Shown: positions 12,200 to 23,760 of the stretch, in pieces
Position numbering within the stretch: the stretch's first letter is position 1
Layout: each line of letters starts with the position of its first letter
DNA from: Cynocephalus volans
Lineage: Eukaryota > Chordata > Mammalia > Dermoptera > Cynocephalidae
DNA length: 64,000 nt
Reading direction: 5' to 3'
NCBI RefSeq assembly: GCF_027409185.1
Contig: NC_084466.1
Coordinates: 74,196,501-74,260,500 of the forward strand
Notes under the pieces: model-generated
Database searches by the model: none
Told to the model about the DNA's origin: nothing
What the model saw: the letters and a program-made list of their open reading frames with translations, nothing else
Made by a program: the position numbers and the translations under genes

Positions 12200-12658
12200 T
12201 TGCTCGCCACCAGAAGTCGAAGGGTCTCATGTCCTTCTCTGACCACTGTAGCTCTTGCCATCTCCTGTTGGGACCTAATTTCTTACCCGCCCTAAATCCA
12301 TACATTTCCTCCAGGATTCAGTCATCCACAGCAAAAGCCCTTGTACCCCGCTCCTTTCCAGGCCCACCCCTCCACTCCCACCTTGGGTCTCATCCCCTAT
12401 TGACCACTCAAGGACATTCCTCCAGCAATTGTCCCCTCTCCCTCTTGAACACTGGGTAGTTCCGTTATACATGATCAGTTCCATAGCACAATAAACATGC
12501 TTTAATATCTCCCATTTTAAAAAACAAAACCAAAACACCCTTTTTTGGCTCCACCTGACTTCCAGCTACTGCTCCATTTCTCTGTTCTTTACAGCAAAAG
12601 TCCTTGAAAAGATCTTTATGCTTCTTTCTTCATTTCCTCACCTCCCATTCTCTCTCTG
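12200..12658 (+). repeat. L2 LINE, region 5' of the RT
   Basis: It matches L2 sense text: AATAAACATGCTTTAATATC, CTCCCATTTTAAAAAAC, then CTGACTTCCAGCTACTGCTC, TTCTTTACAGCAAAAGTCCT and CACCTCCCATTCTCTCTCTG. It is interrupted by the following L1 fragment. Confidence 0.7.
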
Positions 12659-12659
12659 G

Positions 12660-13022
12660 TAAGCATTTTTACTGAAGTGTAATTAACCTGCTGGGAGGTG
12701 CACAATGGGAGGTATATAACTCAATGAATTATCACAAAGTGAGCACACCGTGTACCAACAACCAGGTCAAGAAATAGAACACTGTGCACACTCGGAAACA
12801 AGTTCCTTTCTATTCTACCATCCCCCCTCCCCAAAGATAGCTACTGTTATTACTTTTAACACAACACATTATTTTGCCTGTTTTCAAAAACCATTTTGGA
12901 ATAATACTGTATTTCTTTGTGCATGTTTTCTTTGGCCCAACATGATGTTTGAGAGATTTATCCAAGTTGTTACACATGGCAGGGGCCAGATCACACATTT
13001 TAAAGACTTTTCCTTTTTTTCT
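12660..13022 (-). repeat. L1M LINE 3' fragment inserted in L2 sequence
   Basis: TTTACTGAAGTGTAATTAAC (near 12668) followed by 'GTACCAACAACCAGGTCAAG' and GAGAGATTTATCCAAGTTGT is the antisense of the L1M 3' UTR and ORF2 end. Confidence 0.75.
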
Positions 13023-13027
13023 GACTG

Positions 13028-13190
13028 AAGTGAAGCTCTTGGAAGGTTTTAAGAGAGGAGTAACATGGTGTGATTTTTGCACTCAATGGTTCACTTGGCT
13101 GCTACCTTGAGAGTGGGTTGGAGAGTAGGGACCAAGATGAAAGCAGAAAGAATGGATAGGAGGCTATTGCGAAAATCCAAGCACAATATT
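13028..13190 (-). repeat. L2 LINE fragment
   Basis: GGAAGGTTTTAAGAGAGGAG, TAACATGGTGTGATTTTTGC and GGATAGGAGGCTATTGCGAA are antisense L2. Confidence 0.7.
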
Positions 13191-14042
13191 AAATTCTCCA
13201 GTTTTATAAAGAAAAGGCATTTTAGGTCAGTCCCTGAGTGGAGCTAAATCAAAGCAGTCATAAACCGAGCTCAGTGCTGGACTTGCAATAATTAGGCCAG
13301 CCATCACACTTTAGCCCCAGAAAATAATTAACACCTTCACAACAAAAATAGCCTCTGGAAACGACCGTAATTTTGAAAATTAAAATAGGATAATTTATGG
13401 CTGAGAATAAATAGAAGCGTCAATATTTTAAAACCTTGGGTCTTAAAAGTAATATTTCATCAAATACAGAACGCACACTCAAGGCTAGAAAACCAAAATA
13501 ATTCCAGCTACAAGGGGAAGGAACGCTTGACTCATCAAAAGCTGATTGAAATAGCAGCGTGAAAACCATGGAGTGCCTGCATATAAGTAATTGGAGATAC
13601 AGAAACACACTCTCCAGCTGCAAGGTTTTGCTTTAAATAACACAGCAGAGTTTACATTCCTCCTTGATATTTAACACTTGCAGCATCAAAAAAAACCCTT
13701 GTTTTCTTGGTGACAAGTGTTTTTACATGACTTGGTTGAAACCAGCAATTACATGTGGTTGGGTTTTCATCTATGACCGCACGATTTTTCTCGGTCCTGA
13801 GAATTCTCAGCTTTTGAAACAGAAGTTTTAACGTTTTTATTCAGATCCACATGTTTGGTTCCATGTTGATTTTCACAAACTCTGGGCAGAAAATGCGGCT
13901 GGAAGTGGATGGATTTTAAATCAAAGAGCATGACAAATAATGCCAGACTACAGCCTTACCCAATTCTGTAATTTGTCTAGGGCCGTGGCACTAAGGGATA
14001 TTTTTGTGGGGAAGCCTGGCTGCCTCATATGATATAAGCATC
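13191..14042. other. Repeat-free block, candidate conserved non-coding sequence
   Basis: About 850 bp of moderate-AT sequence with no repeat family I recognise and no credible coding frame, between an L2 fragment and a SINE. It contains homeodomain-like AATTA/TAATT cores and an E-box-like CACATG. Conservation could not be tested. Confidence 0.35.
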
Positions 14043-14057
14043 AAAAGATTAGTTGTA

Positions 14058-14190
14058 GGGCCGAGCCTGTGGCGCACTTGGTAGAGTGCTGCGCTGGGAG
14101 CGCAGCGACCCTCCCGCTGCGGGTTCGGATCCTATATAGGACTGACCGGTGCACTGAGTGCCGGTCACGAAAAAACGACAAAAAAAAAAA
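14058..14190 (+). repeat. CYN-type tRNA-derived SINE with 15-bp target-site duplication
   Basis: It starts GGGCCGAGCCTGTGGCGCAC. A-box-like GTGGCGCACTTGG and B-box-like GGGTTCGGATCC mark the tRNA-derived head; the tail CCGGTCACGAAAAAACGACA leads into poly(A). The direct repeat AAAAGATTAGTTGTA flanks it exactly (14043-14057 and 14191-14205). Compared with the other copies it lacks 8 nt in the 3' unit (GTGCACTGAGTGCC here). The family resembles dermopteran CYN SINEs. Confidence 0.9.
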
Positions 14191-14284
14191 AAAAGATTAG
14201 TTGTATCAAATATATTCTCATTTATTTATCAATTAAAGATCTATTGCTAATGTATTTATCTGGGCTTATTTTAGCTTACTTTGT

Positions 14285-14490
14285 TTCAGCTCCTACCATC
14301 TTTGAAGGAATGTCCCCCTGTGGAGCAAAATTTTTCAAAAGGGTTTATACTTCTCTCCGATTCCTCTCGTGAATTCTCCCTTAAACCCACTCCAGCAGGC
14401 TTTTGTCCCCAATATGGTCTCGTCAAAGTCACCAAAGACCTGAACGTTGCTGTTCCTACACCAACTGCTCAGAATGTTTATTTTTGCTGC
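14285..14490 (+). repeat. L2 LINE fragment
   Basis: AAACCCACTCCAGCAGGCTT, TTTGTCCCCAATATGGTCTC and GTCAAAGTCACCAAAGACCT follow the L2 sense RT region. The 111-codon frame at 14281-14616 runs through it and on into a MIR, so it is not a gene. Confidence 0.7.
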
Positions 14491-14529
14491 CAGTCTTCTG
14501 AAGATAATTCCTTTGCTTGTATCTTTGAT

Positions 14530-14745
14530 ATGCGTTTGAAGCCAGGCTGGATGGGAGGGGAAGCCATTCAGAGTCAGACAAACTTAAGTCGAAGTCCAAC
14601 CTGCATAATTTATTAGTGGGTGACCAAGAGCAGGTTACTTTACCCTTCCTTGCCTCAGTTTCCTAACCCGTGAAATGAAGAGTTAATAAAACGTGCCTTG
14701 CAAGTTTGGGGGAAGATTAAATGAGAGCATGGGCCTGGCACATAT
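14530..14745 (+). repeat. MIR SINE
   Basis: GGGTGACCAAGAGCAGGTTA, GCCTCAGTTTCCTAACCCGT and AAATGAGAGCATGGGCCTGG are MIR core and 3' sequence. Confidence 0.8.
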
Positions 14746-16015
14746 TACCGATCATTATGTGTGAGACATTATTATTACTGTTGTCGATGACATGTTGTTC
14801 CCAGCTGCGGCCAGTGGGGCAAATAAGTTTTGTGCCAATAGATTCCTCCCACAAATCCTCCCGGGTAAGCTGCGGCCTCTGCTTCTTCTCGGCCTGCTTT
14901 GTTCGACTTTCTGCCTGCTCGAGGCATAAATCAATAACTTTGATGATAGCCACTGCTCCTGTGTATGAGATGAGGCAGGGAGAGAGGGTTGTAAGAGAGG
15001 AGGAGATCACTGACAAAAGTAATGGCAGGTCTATAAACTCAGCACACCATGGAAATAGGAAATGCTGGCATTAAACGGGCCTTTGCCTCTTTACATCTGG
15101 AGTCCCCAGTAAAATTGTAAGCTTTGCAAAGACAGGGGTGATGTCATCCATTTCTTCTGAGTCCCTCCACGTTGCTGTCCTTAGGTAGCTGGGCCAGTGG
15201 CTCTCAATCCTTTTTCTGCCAATTCATAAACATGGGTGCCATTCACATGAGTGATCACTCTCGTGGGGATCCCAAGATACTGTGAAATTCGCAACACGCG
15301 AGCAGTAATTCCTCCCTATTCTCTCCCCAGAATGCAAGGGAGAGGGACAATAATAATATAGGGATACATTTTATCTTGCTACCATTCACTTTTGAAACAA
15401 TAATTTGTAAGCTTAACTTTATTGTAAGTAATAAGCTACTTTTGACCCCTCACACCGTTTGCCTCTGCCATTTCCACAAGCACCTTTCTGGATGTGACGT
15501 GAGCAAAAAGTGATGTCAGGGAGCCACAGGAGACCAGAGGAGGAGACTGTGGGGATGGTGCTAGCACTGCCGGCAGGTGTTATGGGGCCTCTGTTTTGAG
15601 CTTGACCCTCCTGCGGGAGCAGACGTTTTCTAGGCAAAAGGACCTATGGTCTCTTCCTTTCTTTTTAGCAGAGCAGACCTGCATAGGAAACAAGAATTAA
15701 TTGCTTAGGTCAGAGCTGTGATTCTCAGGGGCTGGTGTTCAAAATAACAGAATAATCCCAGTTTTTTATTATACCAACTTCCAATGTTTGGCAAATTTTT
15801 CCTACATAATGGGAATATGAAGAAGATACAGAATAATTATGAAAAGGGGAGATTTGGGAGAGGGATTTGTATCAGGTCAAAGGAGAAGATGGTCAAGGGG
15901 TTTGGAGGCCAATGAAATACTGTGTGAAAAGACACTGGCCTAAAGAGAAGGCTGTGGGATGAAGCAAGGCGAAAGCTGAATTCTTGATTATCTTTTCCCC
16001 CAGCCATTCTTTTCC
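14746..16015. other. Intergenic, mixed unrecognised sequence
   Basis: Contains overlapping unsupported frames on both strands (14717-15074). A CAGTGGCTCTCAA start near 15193 and a second hAT-like stretch near 15715-15830 suggest old MER-class DNA elements, with low certainty. No gene signals. Confidence 0.35.
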
Positions 16016-16017
16016 TG

Positions 16018-16660
16018 TCTTAGTAAAGAGCAAATCCATTCATTACCACACTAGAAAACCTTGAGTCATCCTTGGCTCCTCTCCTCTGAGACCCTCCATC
16101 TGACTGATCAACAAATCTTGCCTTCTGAGGTTTCAGAATGTTATTGGAACCCAACCACTTCATACCAGCTCCACAGTACCCATCCTGGTCCAAGCCACCC
16201 ATAGCTCTCACCTGGGTGACTATAACAGCCTCTAACTAGTCTTCCTGCCTCCACCCTTGCCCCTCTACAATCTGTTTTTTTCACACAGTAGCCAGAGTGA
16301 TCTTTTTAATATTCAAATCAGATTATGTCATCTCTTTGCACACCCCTAATGGCCTCTCTTATTCAGTGAAACCCTAAGTCTTTCCCATGAGTCTACAAGA
16401 CCTTTTATGACCTTGATCTTTGCAACCTATTCAACATCATCTCCAACAACTTCCCCTCCCTCACTCTGGTTCTGTCCCAATGGTCACCTGCGAATGGTTC
16501 CTTGAATATGCCTACCACAGGGTCTTTGCAGGTACAGTTCTCTCTGCACCTGCAAAGTTCTCTTACAGAAATTCACTTGGCTAACTTATTTCATTCAAGT
16601 CATTGCTCAAAGGCCTCATTATCAAAGAGGACTTACCTGTCTTCATGGGCACCTTGATCA
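16018..16660 (+). repeat. L2 LINE, 3' half
   Basis: It follows L2 sense order: CCTTGAGTCATCCTTGGCTC, ATCCTGGTCCAAGCCACCCA, ATAACAGCCTCTAACTAGTC, ACAGTAGCCAGAGTGATCTT and 'TTTGCAGGTACAGTTCTCTC' near the end. Frames are broken. Confidence 0.85.
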
Positions 16661-18510
16661 TTGGCGCCTGCTTCTGCAGTCAATGCCTGTGACCAAATTG
16701 GCAATGTCAACCTCTGCAAAATTTCTAGAAGGTTTTTCTTTTTCTTTAAGGACCTAAAATGGAAATCTTTTGTCTCAAAGATTTGTTAAGGTCAAGATTT
16801 TTGCTCATTATCCTCACACATGGTTGCTTCTATTACAAACTCCTTATTTAAAAGAATGGATAATTTGTGGACTTTTGGGATTTAAATCCATTTTTTAACG
16901 TGGGTATATGTTATTGTAACTATTGTTTTTTACACTGGAACTGCTTGTATTTTATCCACTCTTAGTTTCAGAGACCTTTAATTACAGAAAGCTGCCCAGG
17001 GAAGCACAAGATCAAGTTGTGTTGATGAGAAAAAAAAAAAAAAAGCAAATTAATAGACCTAATGGTTTGGAGTCTAAGATATTCATGAAACTTTTCCCCA
17101 CTTCTTCAAAACATAGGTATGTGTAATGTTAGGTGGAGTCAGGAAAATCGTAGCTCATTTTGACAACTTAAACCTCCTAAACTATTTACTAATGAGGCTT
17201 GGGCTGTTTTATATTCACCTAATTCAATCACACGGTGAAAATCCTGCTGGGGTGTGAAGTCTGCAATGGAAATACACATCCCTTATCGAGTTCCTGCAGA
17301 CCTTTTGTGTCCAGAGGGGAATGAGCAGTCCTGGAGTCTGATGAGCCCCGTTCTGAGTAAGAAGGAACCCTGAAGCAGCCCTGGTGGAGCTGGAGGGTGG
17401 GCACAGAGGCAGTTTCCACTTGGGGGTCTGGGTCCCACACCAGCCTCCCGGTGATGTGAAGGACGGTGGAGGGGTGGGGAGGCTGCTCCCTCCTGCTCTG
17501 GGAATACCCCATGCTGACCTCTGCCCTTGCGCCTGACAGCTGGGGGCCCAGCCCCCCCCCTTCCTCTGTTGTCACTCGTTGGTGGCTTGCGATTAGTGAT
17601 CATCTCTGTCTTGCACATGGGAGGTGTACGACCCAGGTTACACTCAGCCTGTAAGCCCATGCCTGGAAATTCCGTTCTCAGATGGCTTTTGGCTTTTGCA
17701 TCGAGAAACCAAAGGTTCAAATCCTGCCCCCAGGGCTGGGAAGAGTGTCACAGCTCAGGAAAGCACTGTTCCCAGGGAAGAGCTACTTCTTTCTCGGCCA
17801 CCCTGGTGATAGTGTCATTCTTGTAGTTCTTTTCCATTTCCTGACCAGGGAGGCAATGACAGAAGTGTGACTGTCTTGGCTAATGATAGTCAGACATCCT
17901 CACTAATTACCACTAAACACTGCATGACCCTGCCCGCTAAGCCTCAGCTTCCCCAAGTGTAAAATAAGGTGTTTAAACAAGGTTTAAATTTAAGTCAATT
18001 TCTGAGCATCCATCAGATTCCAAAAATTGAGGCAGTTTCTCAGACGAATTGCAGTAGCGGGTCTAGCTGTTATTTCCATCTAGCAATATCCTTTTCAGGG
18101 TAAGGGAAAATTATTATTATTTTTTTTCAATTTGCCAGGTGTTGGTTTTGCTGTCATTTCTACTGCCTCGGTTAGCCCTATTGCCTTGGAGTTCCCCAGG
18201 TCACTCCAGCTGGGTCAGAGGAGGAGCTTATGGTCACCGTGGGCTGGTTTTATTTAGTTGCCTTGAGCCCTCCAGGCTCTTGTGCTCTGTCTTTACTGTC
18301 ACTCTGGCTCTGTCCTTGCCCCTCGTACTTACCCAGCCTGCCTCAAGGAAGAGTGTTTAGAGACTGGTCAGATGAGCTACCCTCCCCATTGGCTTTAGGA
18401 GTGGTCTCCATCTTCTTCCCTCGATTGTTCTTTCATTGCTTGCAGAAACCCCAAAGCCTCCTCCATTAGCCCGGAGGAAATCTGAGCTGCCTCCAAAGCA
18501 GTTCCTGCAA
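16661..18510. other. Intergenic, GC-richer centre, no gene recognised
   Basis: 17228-17870 is relatively GC-rich and open in several frames on both strands at once, which is the mark of composition rather than coding. A box-B-like GGTTCAAATCCTG at about 17715 and a CCTCAGCTTCCCCAAGTGTA stretch at about 17943 may be a disrupted MIR. A14-15 lies near 17030-17044. Confidence 0.4.
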
Positions 18511-18520
18511 CACGGCTCCT

Positions 18521-18577
18521 AGTCAAGCCTCAGGGGAAAACCCTTGTCCAAGTCAAGCCTCAGGGGAAAACCCTTGT
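18521..18577 (+). repeat. Perfect two-copy short tandem duplication
   Basis: A 27-bp unit starting AGTCAAGCCTCAGGGGAAAA occurs at 18521-18547 and again at 18551-18577, separated by CCA (period 30). No mismatches are seen, so the duplication is recent. Confidence 0.95.
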
Positions 18578-18679
18578 ATCCGTTATCTCTTTCTCTGTTC
18601 CTCTATGAATAATCCATCTCATAATCCATCACCATATTCCACAACATCAGTTTATGTTCCCTCAAGGCTCTAGCAGCTT

Positions 18680-18875
18680 CACCTACTGGAAAGGACATGG
18701 AATTTGGAACCTAAACACTTGATCTGGGTCCCAGCTCTAACTGCATACAAACTTTGTGAGTTTAGGAACAGACACTTTCCTGGTATGAGCCTTAGAATGC
18801 TCATCTGTAGCATGGGAATTATAAGAGTTTTAAAGGGATTAAATAGAATAATGTATGACAAAGGATTCTGTGAAC
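18680..18875 (+). repeat. MIR SINE
   Basis: GACATGGAATTTGGAACCTA, GGTCCCAGCTCTAACTGCAT, GAGCCTTAGAATGCTCATCT and AGGGATTAAATAGAATAATG follow MIR. Confidence 0.75.
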
Positions 18876-18929
18876 TTTAAAGCACTATATAATGGTTTTT
18901 GTTTGTGTATGTGTGTGTGTGTTTGTTTT

Positions 18930-19150
18930 AATGCAGTAGAGTGTGGTAGTTAAGAGCACGACACTTTTTGGAGTCAGATTCTGTTTAAAGCCAGCCTTCA
19001 CTATTTACTGGCTCAGTGTCTGTGGACAAGTGACTTTAATCCCTTCACATCCTAGCGTTATCATATGTAAAATGGAGATAACAGTCTATATTTTAGAATT
19101 GTTGAAACATTAAGATAATATAGGTTAAGCACTTAGTAAAGTTCTTAATT
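18930..19150 (+). repeat. MIR SINE
   Basis: GTGTGGTAGTTAAGAGCACG, TTTGGAGTCAGATTCTG, ATATGTAAAATGGAGATAAC and AAGCACTTAGTAAAGTTC give a near-complete MIR. A short (TG)n tract at 18903-18925 precedes it. Confidence 0.85.
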
Positions 19151-20195
19151 TATAAATAGTAGTTCTTTTTGTCATTGTGATCATTTTGCTTTCATTGTAA
19201 AAACATTACTTACTGGCCCCGAGGATGATGTTGGCCTAAAGAGTGAGCCCTTTAGACTTTTAATCTACATCCATTTGTTATCTATATCAAAATTTTTATC
19301 TTTAAAAATACATATAAACAAATGCATGTAAAATTGCCTTCCTTAATTCCAGAAAATGTTTCTTTTTAAATAGTTTGAAAAGGCATAAAAATCTAGTGCA
19401 CCAGCTTCTTATCTCAGAAGTTGAAATTATTTCATTTGACCATTGATTCTTAAATTCAGCAAGGAATTTCCCAGAATAATTATGGAAAAATCAATACTCA
19501 GAGACTGATGTTCCAGAGAAAGGCCTCTCTTGTGGGAATAACAGGTCTGACATACGTATTCTATCAAAACAGTTGAACAAAATGAGTCTAACTTAAGAGC
19601 TTTTGTCTAAACCCTTTTGCTGATATACCAGAAGGCTTCACAATTAGCTACGAATATCAGGGTCAATCAAGGGATTCTTTGGGGAGCGTGGTGCTGCCAT
19701 GCACATTTCTGCCAAGTGGCCCTTCTGAGAAAAATGAGAGTTCTGAATGCAAAACATTTGCTTCTGGGCCAGAGAAATGACTGTGCATAGTCACTTTTGC
19801 TCACACATCCATGGTGAGCTGCCCGGTTGGCTGAGGGCTGGCTGGTCTAGCATCGCCTCATCTGCAACAGCTCATCTCTGCTCCATGTGGTCTCTTTTCA
19901 ACAAGCTTGTTCTCCTGGCAGTTACAGGAAGCAGGAGAACATGTGAAAGAGTGCAAGTACTCTTGAAACACGTCTCTTCTCCTGCATTCTATTGGTAAGA
20001 GCAATAGGATGGAAGCTGAGCCTAGATAGGAGAGGAGAGGAAATGGTCTCCACCTCTTGATGAGAAGATGTGCAAAATCACATTGCAAAGAGTTTGGAAA
20101 TGGAAGAAGTGAATGATCACAGCTGATTCTGCGATCCATCCTGCACGGTATAACTGCTGTGTTGCTCTCTAAATAAGCCGCAGTCATTTATGTTC
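19151..20195. other. Intergenic, nothing recognised
   Basis: Unique-looking sequence. The frames at 19747-19998 (plus) and 19858-20187 (minus) overlap and show no known motif. Confidence 0.35.
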
Positions 20196-21070
20196 CCGCT
20201 TGCAGAGTGTGAGAGTTTCTGTTCCCCCACATTCTTGCCAGCACTTGACATAATACAGTCATTTTAAAAATCAATCTGATAATATAAGGTAAGTGGTATC
20301 ACATTGTGGTTATTGTTATTCAATTTTCATTTTCTTATACCTAATGAAGTTGAACACATCTTTATATATCTTTGAGCCATTTGTGTTTCTTCTGAGAATT
20401 GTCAATTCATATCCTGCTAATTTTTCTATTGGAATGTTTGACTTGGTTTAGTTGCTTTTTATAAATCTTTATGTATTTTTATTATTTACGTGCCATTTCA
20501 CTGCAAATTTCTTCCCTTCCATTCATTTGTCCTTTTAACTTTGCCTATTATGTCCTTAGCCATAGGCAAAGGTGAATTTTTTGCAGTAAATATACCAATC
20601 TTTTCCTTTATAAGTTGTACTTTTTGTAACTTAAGCTATTCTCAATTTCAAGATCTTTAATAGATTACTCCATTTTTTTGGTAAAAATAATTTTAAAGCT
20701 TGCATTTTATATATATCCAGGATTTATTTCTATGTAAAACATGAAGGAAGTGATTCTATGTGTATGTGGTGAACCAGTATTCTCAACCCACGTTTTGAAG
20801 AGTGTATCTTTCCCCACTGATTTTTGGTGCCATACCAAGACTATGTATGACCGGGACCATTTCTAGATGCTCTGAAAGTTCCATTGACTTCGTTGTAGCA
20901 CCAAAACATTGCTGTTTTATTTATGAAGACTTTGAATATGCACTAGTTTCTAATGAGAAAGTGTGCTTCTTTCTGCTGTTTTCAAGATTGCTTTGGTACT
21001 TGTGTATGGAAACTCTTATCTATGAATTCTACACAGACTGGAATTTTTTTAAAAACAATAAACTTTAACT
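20196..21070 (-). repeat. L1M LINE, ORF2 3' region
   Basis: CATTCTTGCCAGCACTTGAC, GTGGTATCACATTGTGGTTA, 'CTAATGAAGTTGAACACATC' and then ATCTTTGAGCCATTTGTG are antisense distal L1 ORF2. Confidence 0.8.
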
Positions 21071-22135
21071 TTCTTGCTCTGAAATGCAGTAGGGTGCACA
21101 CCTGGTAAATGGCTGTTTTCACTGGACATACAAATCTTACTCTTACCAAATTTGTGGTTATTGCTAGGCAGAGGACAAGTGGCCAGTGGAAAGGGGCTGG
21201 GATGATGTCTGTTTCAATGTCTCTCCCCCTGGTAGAATAATACTGTTAATGTAGAATCTTAAAAACTGTAGGAATGTTTTATTAAAAGTTAAAAATTTAC
21301 TATGAAACCTATTTTTTAAATTAGATCTCTAGTACTTTTTGAGTTCTATAAACCTCAGATACAATGCCTCATTGCAGATGTTTCAGAATTTAGCCTCTTC
21401 ACTTACTCATTCAGAACATATTTACTGGTTCTGTTTTTGGCTGTTACAGCCTTAAATTCCAGGGATAGAGTGGCTTATTCGTCAGTTCTTTGGAAGAGAA
21501 GAGACAATGATTATTTTTATTTTATAGGTGAAGGAACTAAGGCACAAAAAGTCTGTTTAACTAATTTTATTCAATACCAGTTGCATTTGCTGAGTGCTTA
21601 CAGAGGTTTCATCCCAGACTATAGGGGGATGTGTTTGGTGCTCTAAGATGATGGTGCTGAAGATGAAGGAGAGGGAAGTTCCCTTCAAGGCTGGCCTCAT
21701 CCGACATGTCACATCACAGTCAACACTGAATTGATGTTACACTTCAATTCACACGAGGTCAGTTGCCTCTTTTTTAAGCAGATTTCGATCGCTTCCTCAA
21801 GCAGGTGGACTCTAAGTCAGCTTTTGAAGAATGGAGGTACAGTTGCCTGATTTCTAACGAGATTATCGTGTGAGACAGACTGAAGGCCAGAGGAGATATT
21901 ACAGGAAAAAGAGGCCTTGGAAGGAACACAACATTACAGAGACTTTACACAGCATTACACAGGGGGAGGAGAAGACGTCAGGCTGGGTGGAATGGAGCAG
22001 CTGTTTGGAGCATATAGAGACGGTGGAAAACACTCTTGCCTCCTACGCCTCCTGAGTGGAAGAAATCAGTACATTAGGAGACTTGACATAGGTTACAATC
22101 ATATGCAGGCTACCTATGGTTTCTCATTCCAATAC
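21071..22135. other. Intergenic, possible degraded L2/MIR pieces
   Basis: A MIR-like TTTATAGGTGAAGGAACTAA (near 21521) and an L2-like segment at about 21830-22000 (AGCTTTTGAAGAATGGAGG) are suggestive only. No gene signals. Confidence 0.35.
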
Positions 22136-22139
22136 TAAT

Positions 22140-22368
22140 TCTTTTCTAGAAGTAGCTCCAGTGTAATCTCACCTGCAAAGCCTTCTAAAATTCACTACCT
22201 AGACTTCAACATTCTTCCATCGATGCCTCCTGTACTCTACATTTTAAAATCCCAGCATCTGTAATTGTCAGTACATGATAATGTGTCTGCCTCCCTGAGA
22301 GCAGGGATTGTGTCTCTGGCCTTCGTGCCCCCACCAACTAGGACAGTGCCTATTAGTTGAATAAAGGA
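22140..22368 (+). repeat. L2 LINE 3' end
   Basis: CTGCAAAGCCTTCTAAAATT, GTCTGCCTCCCTGAGAGCAG, GGATTGTGTCTCTGGCCTTC and GACAGTGCCTATTAGTTGAA are the L2 3' UTR in sense orientation. Confidence 0.8.
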
Positions 22369-23244
22369 CTTACCCATAAAGGCCTATTCTCTACTGGATG
22401 ACTAGAATTCCTCAGAGTTGCATCTTTTAAAATCTGTGCATCTAATGCATCTGATAAGGTAGCCATGCTGATATAACACTGATTATGAATTATGTTGCGC
22501 TGACATGATACTTTGGTCACAGAATATTGTGATTCTGTGGGAGCATAGGTATTGATGCAAAATGTGATTGATCCTGAAAGGAAGCTCTAGAGTGTAGATT
22601 CAGCCAACGGTGCAGAGTGAATGGTCAATGAGTCTTATGTCTTGGACTAGTCCAGGCCTGTTGGTATTTATAAAAAAAAAGTATTTCTTAGTAATTGGAA
22701 AATTTTCTCATAAATTCATGTATTTACTTTGTCTATAAAGGTGGAACTCAAGTAACTCAAAGTTGTTTTGAAAAAAAGTCTTCGAAAACCAATAAGTCTG
22801 TTGTTTCCTATACTTTGATTCTTTTTTGTTTTCAGATTAAAATTCCTTTTGCATTTCCCAATACCCTTTATAATATGTCTTGGACTTTTAAAGAATGTTC
22901 ATTTGGATATAGATGATGTCACACAGTTGGGGAGGTCATGAACTGCATCTTTCTTAAGAAAGGTTGATTTTATCACCTCGATGAGCATTTACTGAAAATT
23001 TGCCATGAATCTGGTACCATTCTGAGGAAGAGAAAGTACATTGGGGTTTAAAACAAACAAAAACAGACAAACATTCCAGCATAGTTGCATCCTTCAAAGA
23101 GCACGCAGTAGTTGTGCTGGGGAAACAAGACAAAAACTCAGAAAACAGCAAAGATGACAAAATAAAACATGAGGCACTCACTGTATGTTATAGAATATTT
23201 GTGTCAGAGGAGGAAGCATTCAGTGAACAGGATCTCAGGAGTAA
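22369..23244. other. Intergenic, nothing recognised
   Basis: AT-rich with no gene or confident repeat. A9 lies at about 22673. Confidence 0.35.
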
Positions 23245-23480
23245 GTAGGACAAAATCATAGGCTTTTGAGTCAAATAAATCTTGTCATGAATCCTTGTTT
23301 TGCTATCACTAAGTAGACATGTAACCTAGGGTAAGTGACTTAAACTATAAAATTCAGCTTCCTGATTTGTGAAACTGGGATACTTACTACTTCACAGGTT
23401 ATTACAAATAAAGAATAGGAATACAAACTTACATTTGCAAAGCACAAATGTCTGGTCCATAGGAGAGCTCAATGAGTAAA
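23245..23480 (+). repeat. MIR SINE
   Basis: CATAGGCTTTTGAGTCAAAT, TAACCTAGGGTAAGTGACTT, CTTCCTGATTTGTGAAACTG and AGGAGAGCTCAATGAGTAAA follow MIR. Confidence 0.8.
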
Positions 23481-23544
23481 AGCTACTTTTATAATTAATA
23501 AAATCAGAGGAACTGTGTTTATCTACACTCACCAGAAACACAAA

Positions 23545-23760
23545 TAATAAATAATAGTGAACCCCCAATGTGCCAGGTATTTTAAGTACTTTCCATGCAT
23601 TTTCTCATGTAAATTTTACAACAATTTTATGAAGAATATTATCACTTCCATTTTACAACTGGAAAAACAAGATTTGTAAAAGTTGCCTAAGTTGTCCAAA
23701 ATTTTACAACTAGTAAAACCTGGGATTTAGACAGATGCTACATGTGATTGACATTAGGCA
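23545..23760 (-). repeat. MIR SINE
   Basis: CCAATGTGCCAGGTATTTTA, CACTTCCATTTTACAACTGG and GTAAAACCTGGGATTTAGAC are antisense MIR. Confidence 0.8.

Noticed and set aside
17283-17720. 145-codon minus-strand frame in GC-richer intergenic DNA
   Set aside because: Overlaps three other open frames; no motif or splice support.
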